Shown here piece after piece: positions 1 through 7,882 of a DNA stretch of 27,803 nt. Under the pieces are notes generated by a model. That model ran no database searches. It had not been told where the DNA came from and saw only the letters and a program-made list of their open reading frames with translations. Numbering within the stretch: position 1 is the stretch's first letter; each line of letters opens with the position of its first letter. Origin of the DNA: Peptococcaceae bacterium UBA7185 (GTDB lineage: Bacteria; Bacillota; Peptococcia; Peptococcales; Peptococcaceae); NCBI GenBank assembly GCA_002491065.1, contig DKVF01000070.1:1-27803 (forward strand), given 5' to 3'. A program made the translations under genes and the position numbers.

Positions 1-48
1 TAAATAAATTATATACAATTAATTTTTAGAGTTTGGAGGCGTGATAAG

Positions 49-1521
49 ATGTTCAGCATAAAAAATAATAAAACAGTGAAATTTTATTTAATTATTGGAA
101 TTTCTTTTTTGATTATGGTAGGTGTAGGTTTGTTACCACCATTTGGAAGTATGACAGTTTTCGGCATGCAAATGCTGGGCGTGTTTTTTGGCTGTATTTT
201 TGGCTGGCTGTTAGGAATTGTGGTGCCAGTTGCATTACTTGGGATAGTGATGGCAGGTTTAATAGTTTCTGGACAAACAGTGGATAGTATGATGAGTGCT
301 GTGCAAAGTGCACAAATGGTTCTGGTGATTTTTTGGGCGTTGATTTTTGTGTATGGGTTGGGAAAATGTGGCATTCTAGATTTTTTAGCATCTAAGATCA
401 TGTCTGTAAAATGGTGCGTAAAATCTCCGTGGCATTTGGCAGTGTCTTTATGGCTTTGTACTATGGTTTGTGCAGCTCTCTCCAGTCAACCCTTTGCCAC
501 AATGCTTTTGATGTTTAGTATGTATTATAGTATTGCGGATAAGATAGGCGCTAAAAAGAAAAGTGCATATACGGCGCTTGTATTGGTTTTTATTACAGCA
601 GTTTCTGCCATTGGTGTGGGTATGGTTCCCTATTCTTCGATGATTTTGATGTCTCTTTCTATCATGTCTGCCACTGTTCCCAATATTGTCTATAATATAC
701 CTTTAATTTGCGCTGTCAATCTTTTGGTGACTTTTGGATTTATTATTTTGGGTGGAATTTTTTTAAAAATTATGATGGTAACAAATCGTATAAAAGTGGA
801 ATTTGTGATAAGCAACGCAGAGAATCTGGTGGAACATAATGCAAAATTTGATACTAAGGTAAAATGGGGATTTTTCTATATCATTTTTTTAGTTGTGTTG
901 ATGCTGATTCCAACATTTTTACCAGCAGAGAGTGTCATGAAAGCTTTCTTTAACAGAATCGGTATGGTAGGGATGTTTACTGTTGTTGTTACTCTGATGT
1001 GTTTAACTTTTGTAGATGGGAGACCTCTGATTGACTTTGAACGTGCAATGCGTGAAGGTGCTGTGAACTGGCAGGTATATTTTATGATGGGTACAGCGCT
1101 TGTAGTTTCGGGACAGTTGGTGACTGAACAGGCTGGCTTGACACTTACGATTCAGGCTGCTGTAAACGGTATTGTCAGTGATATGAGCGCATATTTGTTA
1201 GCCTTGGTCTTTATTATAGTAGGTTTGGCGCTTACCAATTGCATTACGAATATTGTTGCAATGAATCTAATTATTCCTATGCTAACAACATTTATGATGT
1301 TAAAAGGCGTTAACCCAGCATTTTTAGTAGGCATTGCAGGTATCGTTTTAGACCATGGATTGATTTTACCGTCTGGTTCTCCGTTAGGCGCATTTATTCA
1401 TGGAAATACAGAATGGTTGGAGTCTAAACAAGTATATTTATATGCTACTTGTGCGGCTATTTGTTTGGCAATCAGCGTTGCAATCATTGGCGTTCCAATT
1501 GCGCTGATGCTGGCAGCTTAA
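49..1521 (+). CDS. SLC13/DASS-family anion transporter
   Basis: This 490-residue protein is almost entirely hydrophobic, with about 11-13 membrane segments. I read it as a divalent-anion:sodium symporter family (SLC13/DASS) permease, which would import a dicarboxylate, sulfate or similar organic anion across the cytoplasmic membrane. The paired halves each carry a small-residue/Asn-rich stretch: near residues 145-155 (ALSSQPFATMLLM) and near 398-410 (LTNCITNIVAMNLIIP). The C-terminal LPSGSPLGAF segment fits the second ion-binding loop of the family. The ATG at 49 follows a GGAGG Shine-Dalgarno about 9 bases upstream. The alkaline-phosphatase-superfamily gene starts 100 bases downstream, so the two may act on a shared substrate. 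The substrate cannot be read from the sequence. Another ion-transporter-superfamily permease is the main alternative. Confidence 0.72.
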   Translation: MFSIKNNKTVKFYLIIGISFLIMVGVGLLPPFGSMTVFGMQMLGVFFGCIFGWLLGIVVPVALLGIVMAGLIVSGQTVDSMMSAVQSAQMVLVIFWALIFVYGLGKCGILDFLASKIMSVKWCVKSPWHLAVSLWLCTMVCAALSSQPFATMLLMFSMYYSIADKIGAKKKSAYTALVLVFITAVSAIGVGMVPYSSMILMSLSIMSATVPNIVYNIPLICAVNLLVTFGFIILGGIFLKIMMVTNRIKVEFVISNAENLVEHNAKFDTKVKWGFFYIIFLVVLMLIPTFLPAESVMKAFFNRIGMVGMFTVVVTLMCLTFVDGRPLIDFERAMREGAVNWQVYFMMGTALVVSGQLVTEQAGLTLTIQAAVNGIVSDMSAYLLALVFIIVGLALTNCITNIVAMNLIIPMLTTFMMLKGVNPAFLVGIAGIVLDHGLILPSGSPLGAFIHGNTEWLESKQVYLYATCAAICLAISVAIIGVPIALMLAA

Positions 1522-1570
1522 AATGTTTAATGTTCACAAAAAAAGCTAAAATAAGCGATATGGAAAGATG

Positions 1571-1584
1571 GAAAAACGTTTTCA
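1571..1584 (+). promoter_or_regulatory. possible cre-like (CcpA) operator
   Basis: GAAAAACGTTTTCA matches 12 of 14 positions of the Firmicute catabolite-response consensus TGWAANCGNTNWCA; the first two bases differ. It is a near-palindrome centred on CG in the 100-base gap before the phosphohydrolase gene. It is only a pattern match, and no CcpA gene is visible in the window. Confidence 0.25.
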
Positions 1585-1621
1585 GCGTTTGACATAACAA
1601 AATTTTAAGGAGGAAAATGAA

Positions 1622-3661
1622 ATGACAATTAGAAACACTGCATTAGCAGACAAATTATTTGTATTAGGTATTGATGGGTTAGATCCACGTTATAGCTGTA
1701 AAATGTTACGGGAAGGAAAAATGCCAAATTTACAAAAATTTATTGACCGTGGTGCTTGCCGTGAGGATTTGATGATGTTGGGTGGACATCCAACAGTAAC
1801 GCCTCCTATGTGGGCAACGCTGGCTACTGGTGCTTATGCCAACGTACATGGCATTACTGGTTATAACCGTCAAGGTTCTGACATTGACAAGATTGTGGGT
1901 AATTTTGACTCCCGTAATTGTAAAGCAGAACCAATTTGGAATATTTTGGCAGAATCTGGAATAAAAACGGCGGTTTTTCATTGGCCGGGTAATGCATGGC
2001 CTCCAACCAGCGACAGTGAAAATCTGTATGTATGTGATGGTTCCACACCTGGTGGTTTAGGTATGGGCGCAGCTACGATTTCAGATGAGTTTATTTGTAT
2101 GGCGGATGTTAAAGCAGAAGCTGTTACCTTTGCGAAGTCTGCCACGGCGGATTTAGATAAGGCCTGTATTGTAAAACCAGAAGAAGCGGTAGCGGCAGTT
2201 TCTGCAGCTGCTTCTGTAAAAGACGTCAGTGAAAAAACAAATATTTTGGTCAATTGGACAGATGGCTTAAATGCTGGTACAATTCCTGATCAGCTGTCCG
2301 CAGCAATTTCTCCGATTAGCGAGCCAAAAAACTGGGCAATTGATGTTCCAGAAGGCGCAAAAGAATTTATCTTGCTATTAAGTAAAGGTCTAATTCGTCG
2401 TGCAGGCTTAGTTTTGAAAAATGAAGATGGTAAATATGACAAAGTGGCCATTTATAAAAATAAAAAAGCGGCGGAACCTTTTGTGGTGTTAGAAGTAGGT
2501 AAAATCAAATCTCAGATTTATGACCAGGCAGTATCTTTTGATGGCGAAACAAAGGATGCCAATTACAACATGAAGCTGTTAAATATTGAAGAAGACGGCA
2601 GCCATTTAGAAATTTTTGTATCGAATGCGACTGATATGCATGCAGATTTTATTTTTTCACCAAGTAATTTATTCTATGAAATTGCGGAAAATGTTGGCTA
2701 TATTGCACCAAGTTCCTATTGCGGGAATAATGACCCGAAAATGGTTACCGATTGTATGTTTGATTGTTGGAACGTGGTTTGCAAATGGCAAAGTGAAGCG
2801 ATTCATTATCTAATGGAGAAAAAAGATGTGAAAGTAGTATTCTCTCATCTTCACAGCGTTGATATGCAAGAACACAGATTTATTCGGTTCTTAAGCAAAG
2901 GTGATAAGGATTATGATATTGATTTCGATGCAAAAGAACCAGAAATGTATCAGAAATTTATGGAAGATATTTATGTGCAAGCAGATAACTATATTGGAAC
3001 ATTTCTGCATTTGTTGGATGAAGGATGGACAGTAGTAATTACTTCTGACCATGCGCAGGTGTGCCCAGAACACAGACCGCTACAATTAGGAGATCCGCAG
3101 GGTGTAAATGCAGGCGTAATGAGCGAGCTGGGATATACAGTTTTGAAAACTGATGACAATGGAAAAACTGTAATCGATTGGGAAAATACAAAAGCTGTTG
3201 CGAATCGCGAATGCAATATTTATATCAATTTGAAAGGCAGAGATCCGCATGGAATTGTTGATCCAGCAGACAAATGGGAACTGGAAGAACAAATTATTAC
3301 AGATTTATATAGCTATAAGGACAAGAAGACTGGTCATCGTGTAGTGGCGATGGCACTGCGCAATAAAGATGCTGTTCTGGTTGGTTATGGTGGTCCTGAA
3401 TGCGGCGATATTTGTTATTGGATTGCTGATGGTTACAACATTGACCATGCTGACGGTTTATCCACTGCATATGGTGATGAAGAAACAAGTTTATCCCCAA
3501 TTTTTATTGCAGCAGGGAAAGGCATCAAAGAAGGTTTTAAGACAGAACGTGTAATTCGTCAAGTAGATTTGGCTCCGACAGTGGCAACATTATTTAATGT
3601 AAGAATGCCTGCACAGTGTGAGGGTGCACCTGTATATCAGATTCTGGAACAAGAATTCTAA
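1622..3661 (+). CDS. alkaline-phosphatase-superfamily phosphodiesterase / nucleotide pyrophosphatase-like hydrolase
   Basis: A 679-residue soluble protein of the type I phosphodiesterase/nucleotide pyrophosphatase branch of the alkaline phosphatase superfamily. All seven expected catalytic positions can be found: Asp18 in VLGIDGLD, the Thr60 nucleophile in TVTPPMWATLATG, Asp414 and His418 in SVDMQEHRF, Asp476-His477 in TSDHA, and His609 in DHADG. It should therefore bind two metal ions and hydrolyse a phosphomonoester, phosphodiester or phosphonate. No signal peptide is visible, so it is probably cytoplasmic. The middle (about residues 165-400) is an insertion I do not recognise, which makes it longer than typical NPP enzymes. 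The ATG at 1622 has a strong AAGGAGG upstream. The transporter gene before it suggests it works on an imported compound. The exact substrate is unknown. Confidence 0.78.
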   Translation: MTIRNTALADKLFVLGIDGLDPRYSCKMLREGKMPNLQKFIDRGACREDLMMLGGHPTVTPPMWATLATGAYANVHGITGYNRQGSDIDKIVGNFDSRNCKAEPIWNILAESGIKTAVFHWPGNAWPPTSDSENLYVCDGSTPGGLGMGAATISDEFICMADVKAEAVTFAKSATADLDKACIVKPEEAVAAVSAAASVKDVSEKTNILVNWTDGLNAGTIPDQLSAAISPISEPKNWAIDVPEGAKEFILLLSKGLIRRAGLVLKNEDGKYDKVAIYKNKKAAEPFVVLEVGKIKSQIYDQAVSFDGETKDANYNMKLLNIEEDGSHLEIFVSNATDMHADFIFSPSNLFYEIAENVGYIAPSSYCGNNDPKMVTDCMFDCWNVVCKWQSEAIHYLMEKKDVKVVFSHLHSVDMQEHRFIRFLSKGDKDYDIDFDAKEPEMYQKFMEDIYVQADNYIGTFLHLLDEGWTVVITSDHAQVCPEHRPLQLGDPQGVNAGVMSELGYTVLKTDDNGKTVIDWENTKAVANRECNIYINLKGRDPHGIVDPADKWELEEQIITDLYSYKDKKTGHRVVAMALRNKDAVLVGYGGPECGDICYWIADGYNIDHADGLSTAYGDEETSLSPIFIAAGKGIKEGFKTERVIRQVDLAPTVATLFNVRMPAQCEGAPVYQILEQEF

Positions 3662-3709
3662 AAAATAAATACAATTTGAAAAGTTGCTATAAGTTTTATA
3701 AAAAACACG

Positions 3710-3749
3710 AAGCGGAACAATTGCTACAGAGCGGGTGTTCCGCTTTTTT
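3710..3749 (+). terminator. rho-independent terminator
   Basis: A perfect 10-bp stem (AAGCGGAACA with TGTTCCGCTT) is followed by a T-run. It lies 49 bases after the phosphohydrolase stop codon and separates it from the next operon. Confidence 0.9.
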
Positions 3750-3795
3750 ACAGAAAGTGCAATTTATTTTAAATTAATAGAACAGGAGCAGAACT

Positions 3796-4317
3796 ATGGG
3801 AATAGAAGGAAGTTTGAATTTAGTAGAAGTGGAACAGTTTCATAAAGATAAGACGCGTTTAGAGGAATTGAAAATCCGTACCAAAAATTGTTGCTGCCGA
3901 TACTGTGGTGGGAAATTGAGTTTGCGAAGAATTTTATATGGTCCAGCTAACAGTGGACGTGTGGAAATTTTCTGTGATGATTGCAATCGCATTGAATATG
4001 GCGTAAATCAGGAAATTTATGAGATTGCTAAATATTATGTGGATGAATTTGAATTTAATCATTATCCAGACAATGACGATTCCGCAAAGACCTATCAAAT
4101 GAATGTGGCGAAAATCTGCGATATTATCTCCTGGGGCTGTAAAAATTTAGATATCTTGGAGTACGATGGGTTCAAAGTGCCAATCAATATTAGTAATACC
4201 ATTATGGGAGAAGAAGTTGTGTTGTATAAGGCGGATTTAGAGGCCGAAGTAGAAATTACTGATATGGATGAGGATGCTATTTTTGGTCGGCAAACAGGGG
4301 GAAAACTATGTCTGTAA
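3796..4317 (+). CDS. zinc-ribbon protein of unknown function
   Basis: I do not recognise the family of this 173-residue soluble protein. Near the N-terminus it has a clear zinc-ribbon-like pair of knuckles, Cys34-x2-Cys37 and Cys60-x2-Cys63 (CRYCGG and CDDC), preceded by two extra cysteines at 32-33. Residues 70-165 are acidic and probably fold into a separate alpha/beta domain. The ATG at 3796 follows an AGGAGC Shine-Dalgarno. Its last 10 bases overlap the ABC ATPase gene, so the two are almost certainly translated together. A metal-binding regulatory or adaptor role for the ATPase is an inference from this coupling only. Confidence 0.7.
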   Translation: MGIEGSLNLVEVEQFHKDKTRLEELKIRTKNCCCRYCGGKLSLRRILYGPANSGRVEIFCDDCNRIEYGVNQEIYEIAKYYVDEFEFNHYPDNDDSAKTYQMNVAKICDIISWGCKNLDILEYDGFKVPINISNTIMGEEVVLYKADLEAEVEITDMDEDAIFGRQTGGKLCL

Positions 4318-5135
4318 TGATTAAAGCAGAAAATTTGGCTTGTCAGTCTGGCAGGCGGTATTTAGTGCATCAAATTAGTTGGGAAGTACAAGCTGGCGAG
4401 CATTGGATTTTATTTGGTATGAATGGTTGCGGAAAAACGACATTGCTTTCCATCATTGCAGGATTCAAAGGCTACACGAAAGGAAAATTGCAAGTGTTTG
4501 GGCAGGAATATAATGAAGAAAATATTTTTGTATTGCGCAAACGGATTGGTTGGGTGTCGAGCTCTTTTTTTGATAAATATTTATCCTGGGAGAGCGCTCT
4601 TGACATTGTGTTATCTGGCGTGAGTGGAACTTTGAGTTTGAGCAAGGATATTACCGATAACGATGTAAAATGGGCGAGGCGTTTGTTAAAGGAACTGCGT
4701 TTAAATCAGAAAATTGATCAGCCTTTTGCCTTGATGAGCAAAGGGGAACGGCAGTGTGTGTTAATAGCCAGAGCACTGATTAGTAGACCAGAAATTTTAA
4801 TTTTAGATGAACCGTGTACAGGGTTGGATATTTATGCCCGTGATTATGTATTGCATGCTATTGATGATCTAGCGAAAAATAGTGATATGACTATTATTTA
4901 TGTCACCCATTACGCAGAAGAAATTTTGCCGTCTTTTGATAAGACTATTCTGATGAAGGATGGTAGAATTTTTAAACAGGGTAGTACAGTTGACTTATTT
5001 ACCAATGAAGTATTTAGTGAATTTATGGAATACAAATCGGAAATTATGCAGCGGGATGGTCATGTGAATATTAAAATGAAAATTGATGGAACCTTTGGCG
5101 CTACATTTCAGGCGATGAAAGGAAGAAAAGTATGA
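4308..5135 (+). CDS. ABC transporter-type ATPase without a visible permease (ModF/YlmA-like)
   Basis: A 275-residue single ATP-binding-cassette protein. The Walker A motif is GMNGCGKTT at residues 37-45, the signature is MSKGE at 143-147, Walker B ends in LILDEP at 164-169, the D-loop TGLD follows at 171-174, and the switch His is at 201. The usual Q-loop glutamine appears to be serine (WVSSSF, about 82-87), which I associate with the ModF/YlmA-like orphan ATPases. No membrane segment is present and neither neighbour is a permease. It overlaps the zinc-ribbon gene by 10 bases and the next gene by 4 bases (ATGA). The ATG at 4308 has a GGGGGA Shine-Dalgarno; the ATG at 4317 is a weaker alternative. 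Whether it powers a distant transporter or has a non-transport role cannot be decided here. Confidence 0.85.
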   Translation: MSVMIKAENLACQSGRRYLVHQISWEVQAGEHWILFGMNGCGKTTLLSIIAGFKGYTKGKLQVFGQEYNEENIFVLRKRIGWVSSSFFDKYLSWESALDIVLSGVSGTLSLSKDITDNDVKWARRLLKELRLNQKIDQPFALMSKGERQCVLIARALISRPEILILDEPCTGLDIYARDYVLHAIDDLAKNSDMTIIYVTHYAEEILPSFDKTILMKDGRIFKQGSTVDLFTNEVFSEFMEYKSEIMQRDGHVNIKMKIDGTFGATFQAMKGRKV

Positions 5136-6115
5136 TGACAGAGCAGGAACATAAATTTTCCAGTGCGATGCGCAATAATGTGCGCAAGCATTTTCACAAT
5201 GAAGACTTACAAGCAGGGGTGGATTTTGAAAAGGCTTGGAAGCTAGGTTGCTTTGACAAAGAATTTATGTATTATGTAGTAGCTTATGAAACAGAAAAGG
5301 GCATTACTTGTCGTGTTAGTGCAAAAGAACATCGGATGCAGGACTTTGTGTATACTGCGGTGGAGCAAGATTTGTATCCAACGCCGATTAAGCAGTATAT
5401 TCGCCGTTTGCCAGCACCTTCCGGTCATGAAACAAAGATAAAGGAGTTGGTAAAAAAAGAAGCAGCACGGAAGATATTGGAACAGTACAATGATATTTAT
5501 TTTTCCTGCCTTTCCAAACTGACGAGTATAGAACCATGCAACACTGCGTATGAATTGTTACTGCAGTGGCAGGAACAGTTAGAAGGATTATATGACAGAG
5601 AATTGCTGAATTTGTTCCAAGGCCTTGTGTATGAAGGATTGAAAAGTAAAGTGCTACATATTCGTAGTTATTTGGAATTGAAAAAATGGATAGATAATGT
5701 ATATAAGCAGTTGGAAAGTGACATTATTCCAAAAGGACAGTATAAGAAAACGATGACGGCTTTCGCATACACAAAAGATGGCATGACATGGAAGTATTTC
5801 TTTGATGCATGGGAAGAAGTGTCATTTAACAAGAAGGTGGAACTAGAGAAACAGGGATATTTGACAACGCCGATATTCGCTCGTACTAAGTGGTTGAAAG
5901 ACATGAATGAATTTCGAAACATGCGAGAAATGTTCATGAGCGATTACAAGGCATATTGTGAACAGTGGTATCTGAGTCATTTTTTGTTAATCAAGCAGAT
6001 TATTGGCGTGATTTCTCAGGATATATATGAAGAACAACGAAGAATTGTTGAGGAGAACTGTTCGAAAGAAGCATTAGAAGCATTTGTAATGTACAAGAAT
6101 AGATGGAATATTTAG
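5132..6115 (+). CDS. conserved-looking hypothetical protein, third gene of the ABC ATPase operon
   Basis: I do not recognise this 327-residue protein. It has no signal peptide or membrane segment. It is rich in Lys, Glu, Tyr and Trp, and most of it (about 105-200 and 255-325) looks alpha-helical. There is no obvious catalytic motif. The start codon overlaps the ATPase stop codon (ATGA at 5132-5135), a classic translational-coupling arrangement, so the product is probably needed in proportion to the ATPase. ATG 5135 is an alternative start one codon later. Base composition and codon use resemble the two upstream genes, which supports one inherited unit. Confidence 0.72.
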   Translation: MMTEQEHKFSSAMRNNVRKHFHNEDLQAGVDFEKAWKLGCFDKEFMYYVVAYETEKGITCRVSAKEHRMQDFVYTAVEQDLYPTPIKQYIRRLPAPSGHETKIKELVKKEAARKILEQYNDIYFSCLSKLTSIEPCNTAYELLLQWQEQLEGLYDRELLNLFQGLVYEGLKSKVLHIRSYLELKKWIDNVYKQLESDIIPKGQYKKTMTAFAYTKDGMTWKYFFDAWEEVSFNKKVELEKQGYLTTPIFARTKWLKDMNEFRNMREMFMSDYKAYCEQWYLSHFLLIKQIIGVISQDIYEEQRRIVEENCSKEALEAFVMYKNRWNI

Positions 6116-6196
6116 AGAAATAGTGGAATGTTGTTCAATTATTTGTGATGAAATGCGATAATAATAAAGGGAAAAATTATTTTAAGGGGTGTTTTT

Positions 6197-6838
6197 ATGA
6201 AAGCAATCGCAATCAATGGAAGTCCCAGAAAAGGATGGAACACGGAAATGATGTTGGAATCTGCGCTGAAGGGTGCAGTGGATGCTGGAGCAGAGGTAGA
6301 GATGGTTCAGCTGTATGATTTGCAGTTTACTGGCTGTAAAAGCTGTTTTGCCTGCAAGCGAAAAGGGGCTGAGCCGTGTAAATGTTTCTTAAAAGATGAT
6401 GCCTCACCGCTACTAGATAAAATTTTGACGGCTAATACTGTATTTTTTGGTACACCAATTTATTTTGGAGAAATTACAAGTCAAATGCATGCATTACTAG
6501 AGCGGTTGAGTTTTATTTTGATGACTTATGACGACTATTCTAGGAAGTTGTTTCAAGGCAAAGTAGACTGTGGTTGTTTCTATACTATGAATATGCTACA
6601 TGAAGGTTATGAAACAATGTATGCAACAAGGATGAAGGAAAGCTTCAAAGTATTACAAAAATTAAATGGTACAGTGATGGACTATGCTTGCTGCGATACT
6701 TTACAGTTTAATGATTATTCTAAATATCAGACAGCAAGTTTTGATATAAAACATAAATATCAAGTACGGGCAGAACAGTTTCCAAAAGATATAGAGGCTG
6801 CCTATCAAATTGGTCGGAATCTTTGCAAAAAAGCATAA
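6197..6838 (+). CDS. flavodoxin-fold NAD(P)H reductase, iron-sulfur-flavoprotein (Isf)-like
   Basis: A 213-residue flavodoxin-like protein. The FMN phosphate-binding loop is GSPRKGWNT at residues 8-16, and the PIYFGEITSQM stretch near residue 87 is the second flavin-contact loop. Cysteines 47, 50, 53 and 61 form C-x2-C-x2-C-x7-C, which fits the compact cluster motif of Isf proteins, so a 4Fe-4S cluster is plausible. It would shuttle electrons between ferredoxin or NAD(P)H and an unknown acceptor in the cytoplasm. The ATG at 6197 has an AAGGGGTG Shine-Dalgarno. It stands alone, with a long inverted repeat 9 bases after its stop. A plain NADPH-dependent FMN reductase is the alternative. Confidence 0.75.
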   Translation: MKAIAINGSPRKGWNTEMMLESALKGAVDAGAEVEMVQLYDLQFTGCKSCFACKRKGAEPCKCFLKDDASPLLDKILTANTVFFGTPIYFGEITSQMHALLERLSFILMTYDDYSRKLFQGKVDCGCFYTMNMLHEGYETMYATRMKESFKVLQKLNGTVMDYACCDTLQFNDYSKYQTASFDIKHKYQVRAEQFPKDIEAAYQIGRNLCKKA

Positions 6839-6846
6839 TAGAGATA

Positions 6847-6889
6847 AATTAAAGAGCCTCTTTACAAATTATGAAGAGGCTCTTTAATT
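6847..6889. terminator. 16-bp perfect inverted repeat, probable bidirectional terminator
   Basis: AATTAAAGAGCCTCTT at 6847-6862 is exactly complementary to 6874-6889, with an 11-base loop. It follows the flavodoxin stop codon. On the minus strand it forms the last codons of the MATE remnant, so the remnant now ends inside the hairpin. The T-tract on each side is short (TTT), so termination strength is uncertain. Confidence 0.65.
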
Positions 6890-7622
6890 CAGGCATATTG
6901 GTTTCCGGTCTTTCTATTATAGATACTGATACTGTTGCCGTTCTTTGATAAAAAGCAACGGTTACAATGGCGGCGCTTAGTTCCGCCACGACAACAGCCA
7001 GCCAGATACCGTCTGTGACAAAAGAGACGGGCAGGATGAGAATGGCGGTGGTTTCAAACAGCAGGGTGCGCAGGAAGGAAATAATGGCAGAGATAACGAC
7101 ATTGTTTAAAGCTGTAAAGAAAGCCAAGCCGAAGATGTTAAAGCCCATCACCAAAAAGGAAAGGGAATACAGGCAAAAGCCGCGGCTGGTAAGCTGCAAG
7201 AGAGTGGCGTCGTAGCCTACAAAAATTTGAGAAAGGGGCATGGTGCACAAAATGGTCAGCACTGTTAATGCAATGCTGCTGACACCCAGCAGCTTGATAC
7301 TTTTGTTAAACAAATTTTGCAGTTCGCCGTGGTTGCCTGCGCCGTAATGAAAGCTCACGATTGGTGCAGCACCGATGGAATAGCCGGAGAACACGCCGGT
7401 AAAAATGAAGTTGATGTACACAATCACGCCGTAAGCGGCCACGCCATTTTCGCCAATCATGCGCAAAAGCTGGAAGTTATACAGCATGGTGACCAAGGAA
7501 GTGGACAGGTTAGACACCATCTCGGAGGAGCCGTTGATGCAGGCGTTTCGCAGTGGCCGCAGCTCCAGCTTGGTTGCTACCAGGCGCAGCGGAGTGCGGT
7601 TGGGGCAGATAAAATATATCAT
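6849..7622 (-). pseudogene. MATE family transporter, C-terminal half only
   Basis: Reading the minus strand from about 7622, the protein resembles the second half of a MATE/NorM-type drug/sodium antiporter. It opens with the cytoplasmic linker before helix 7 (ending CINGSSEMVSNLS), then has helices 7-12 with GENGVAAYGVIVY and IGAAPIVSFHYGAG. A full MATE protein is about 440-460 residues; only about 255 are here. The whole first half is missing, and its place is taken by an AraC-type fragment on the opposite strand. The reading frame can be opened up to 7664, but those extra residues are antisense to the AraC fragment. The terminal residues are encoded in the inverted repeat at 6847-6889. Its DNA is visibly richer in G and C than the flavodoxin gene next door, suggesting separate ancestry. 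Confidence 0.75.
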
Positions 7623-7833
7623 TTGCACCGTATGTTCACAGATACGGTAGGTCTGACAATTCATGATTATATACAGCGCCGCCAGTTAACCGAAGCCGCA
7701 AGCTGATTGTTTTTTCTGCCAAATCGATCTTAGAAATTGTCTTTTCTGCGGGATAGAAAGCCAACAGTCTTTTACGGATAGTTTCAAAGCCATGTACAAA
7801 AAGTCTCCCGGAGAGTATAGAGCGGAAAAATAA
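7608..7833 (+). pseudogene. AraC-family regulator, C-terminal DNA-binding domain remnant with two frameshifts
   Basis: Three consecutive frames together spell the end of an AraC/XylS helix-turn-helix domain. Frame one (7608-7700) gives HLHRMFTDTVGLTIHDYI then QRRQLTEAA. Frame two (from 7703) gives ILEIVFSAG after a one-base loss. Frame three (from 7756) gives ESQQSFTDSFKAMYKKSPGE and ends at TAA 7831-7833. The GY codon pair expected in GYESQQ is broken at 7751-7756 (GGA TA GAA), so one base is missing there too. The N-terminal part is absent. AraC regulators often sit beside MATE genes, so this was probably the regulator of one of the two MATE genes here. Confidence 0.78.
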
Positions 7834-7882
7834 TTTTATCCCTTACAGCATAAGATATATTTTAAATGAGAATCCGATAAGT

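Noticed and set aside
7317..7607. Long plus-strand frame over the MATE remnant
   Set aside because: It is antisense to the MATE sequence; only the part after about 7608 is meaningful, as the AraC remnant.
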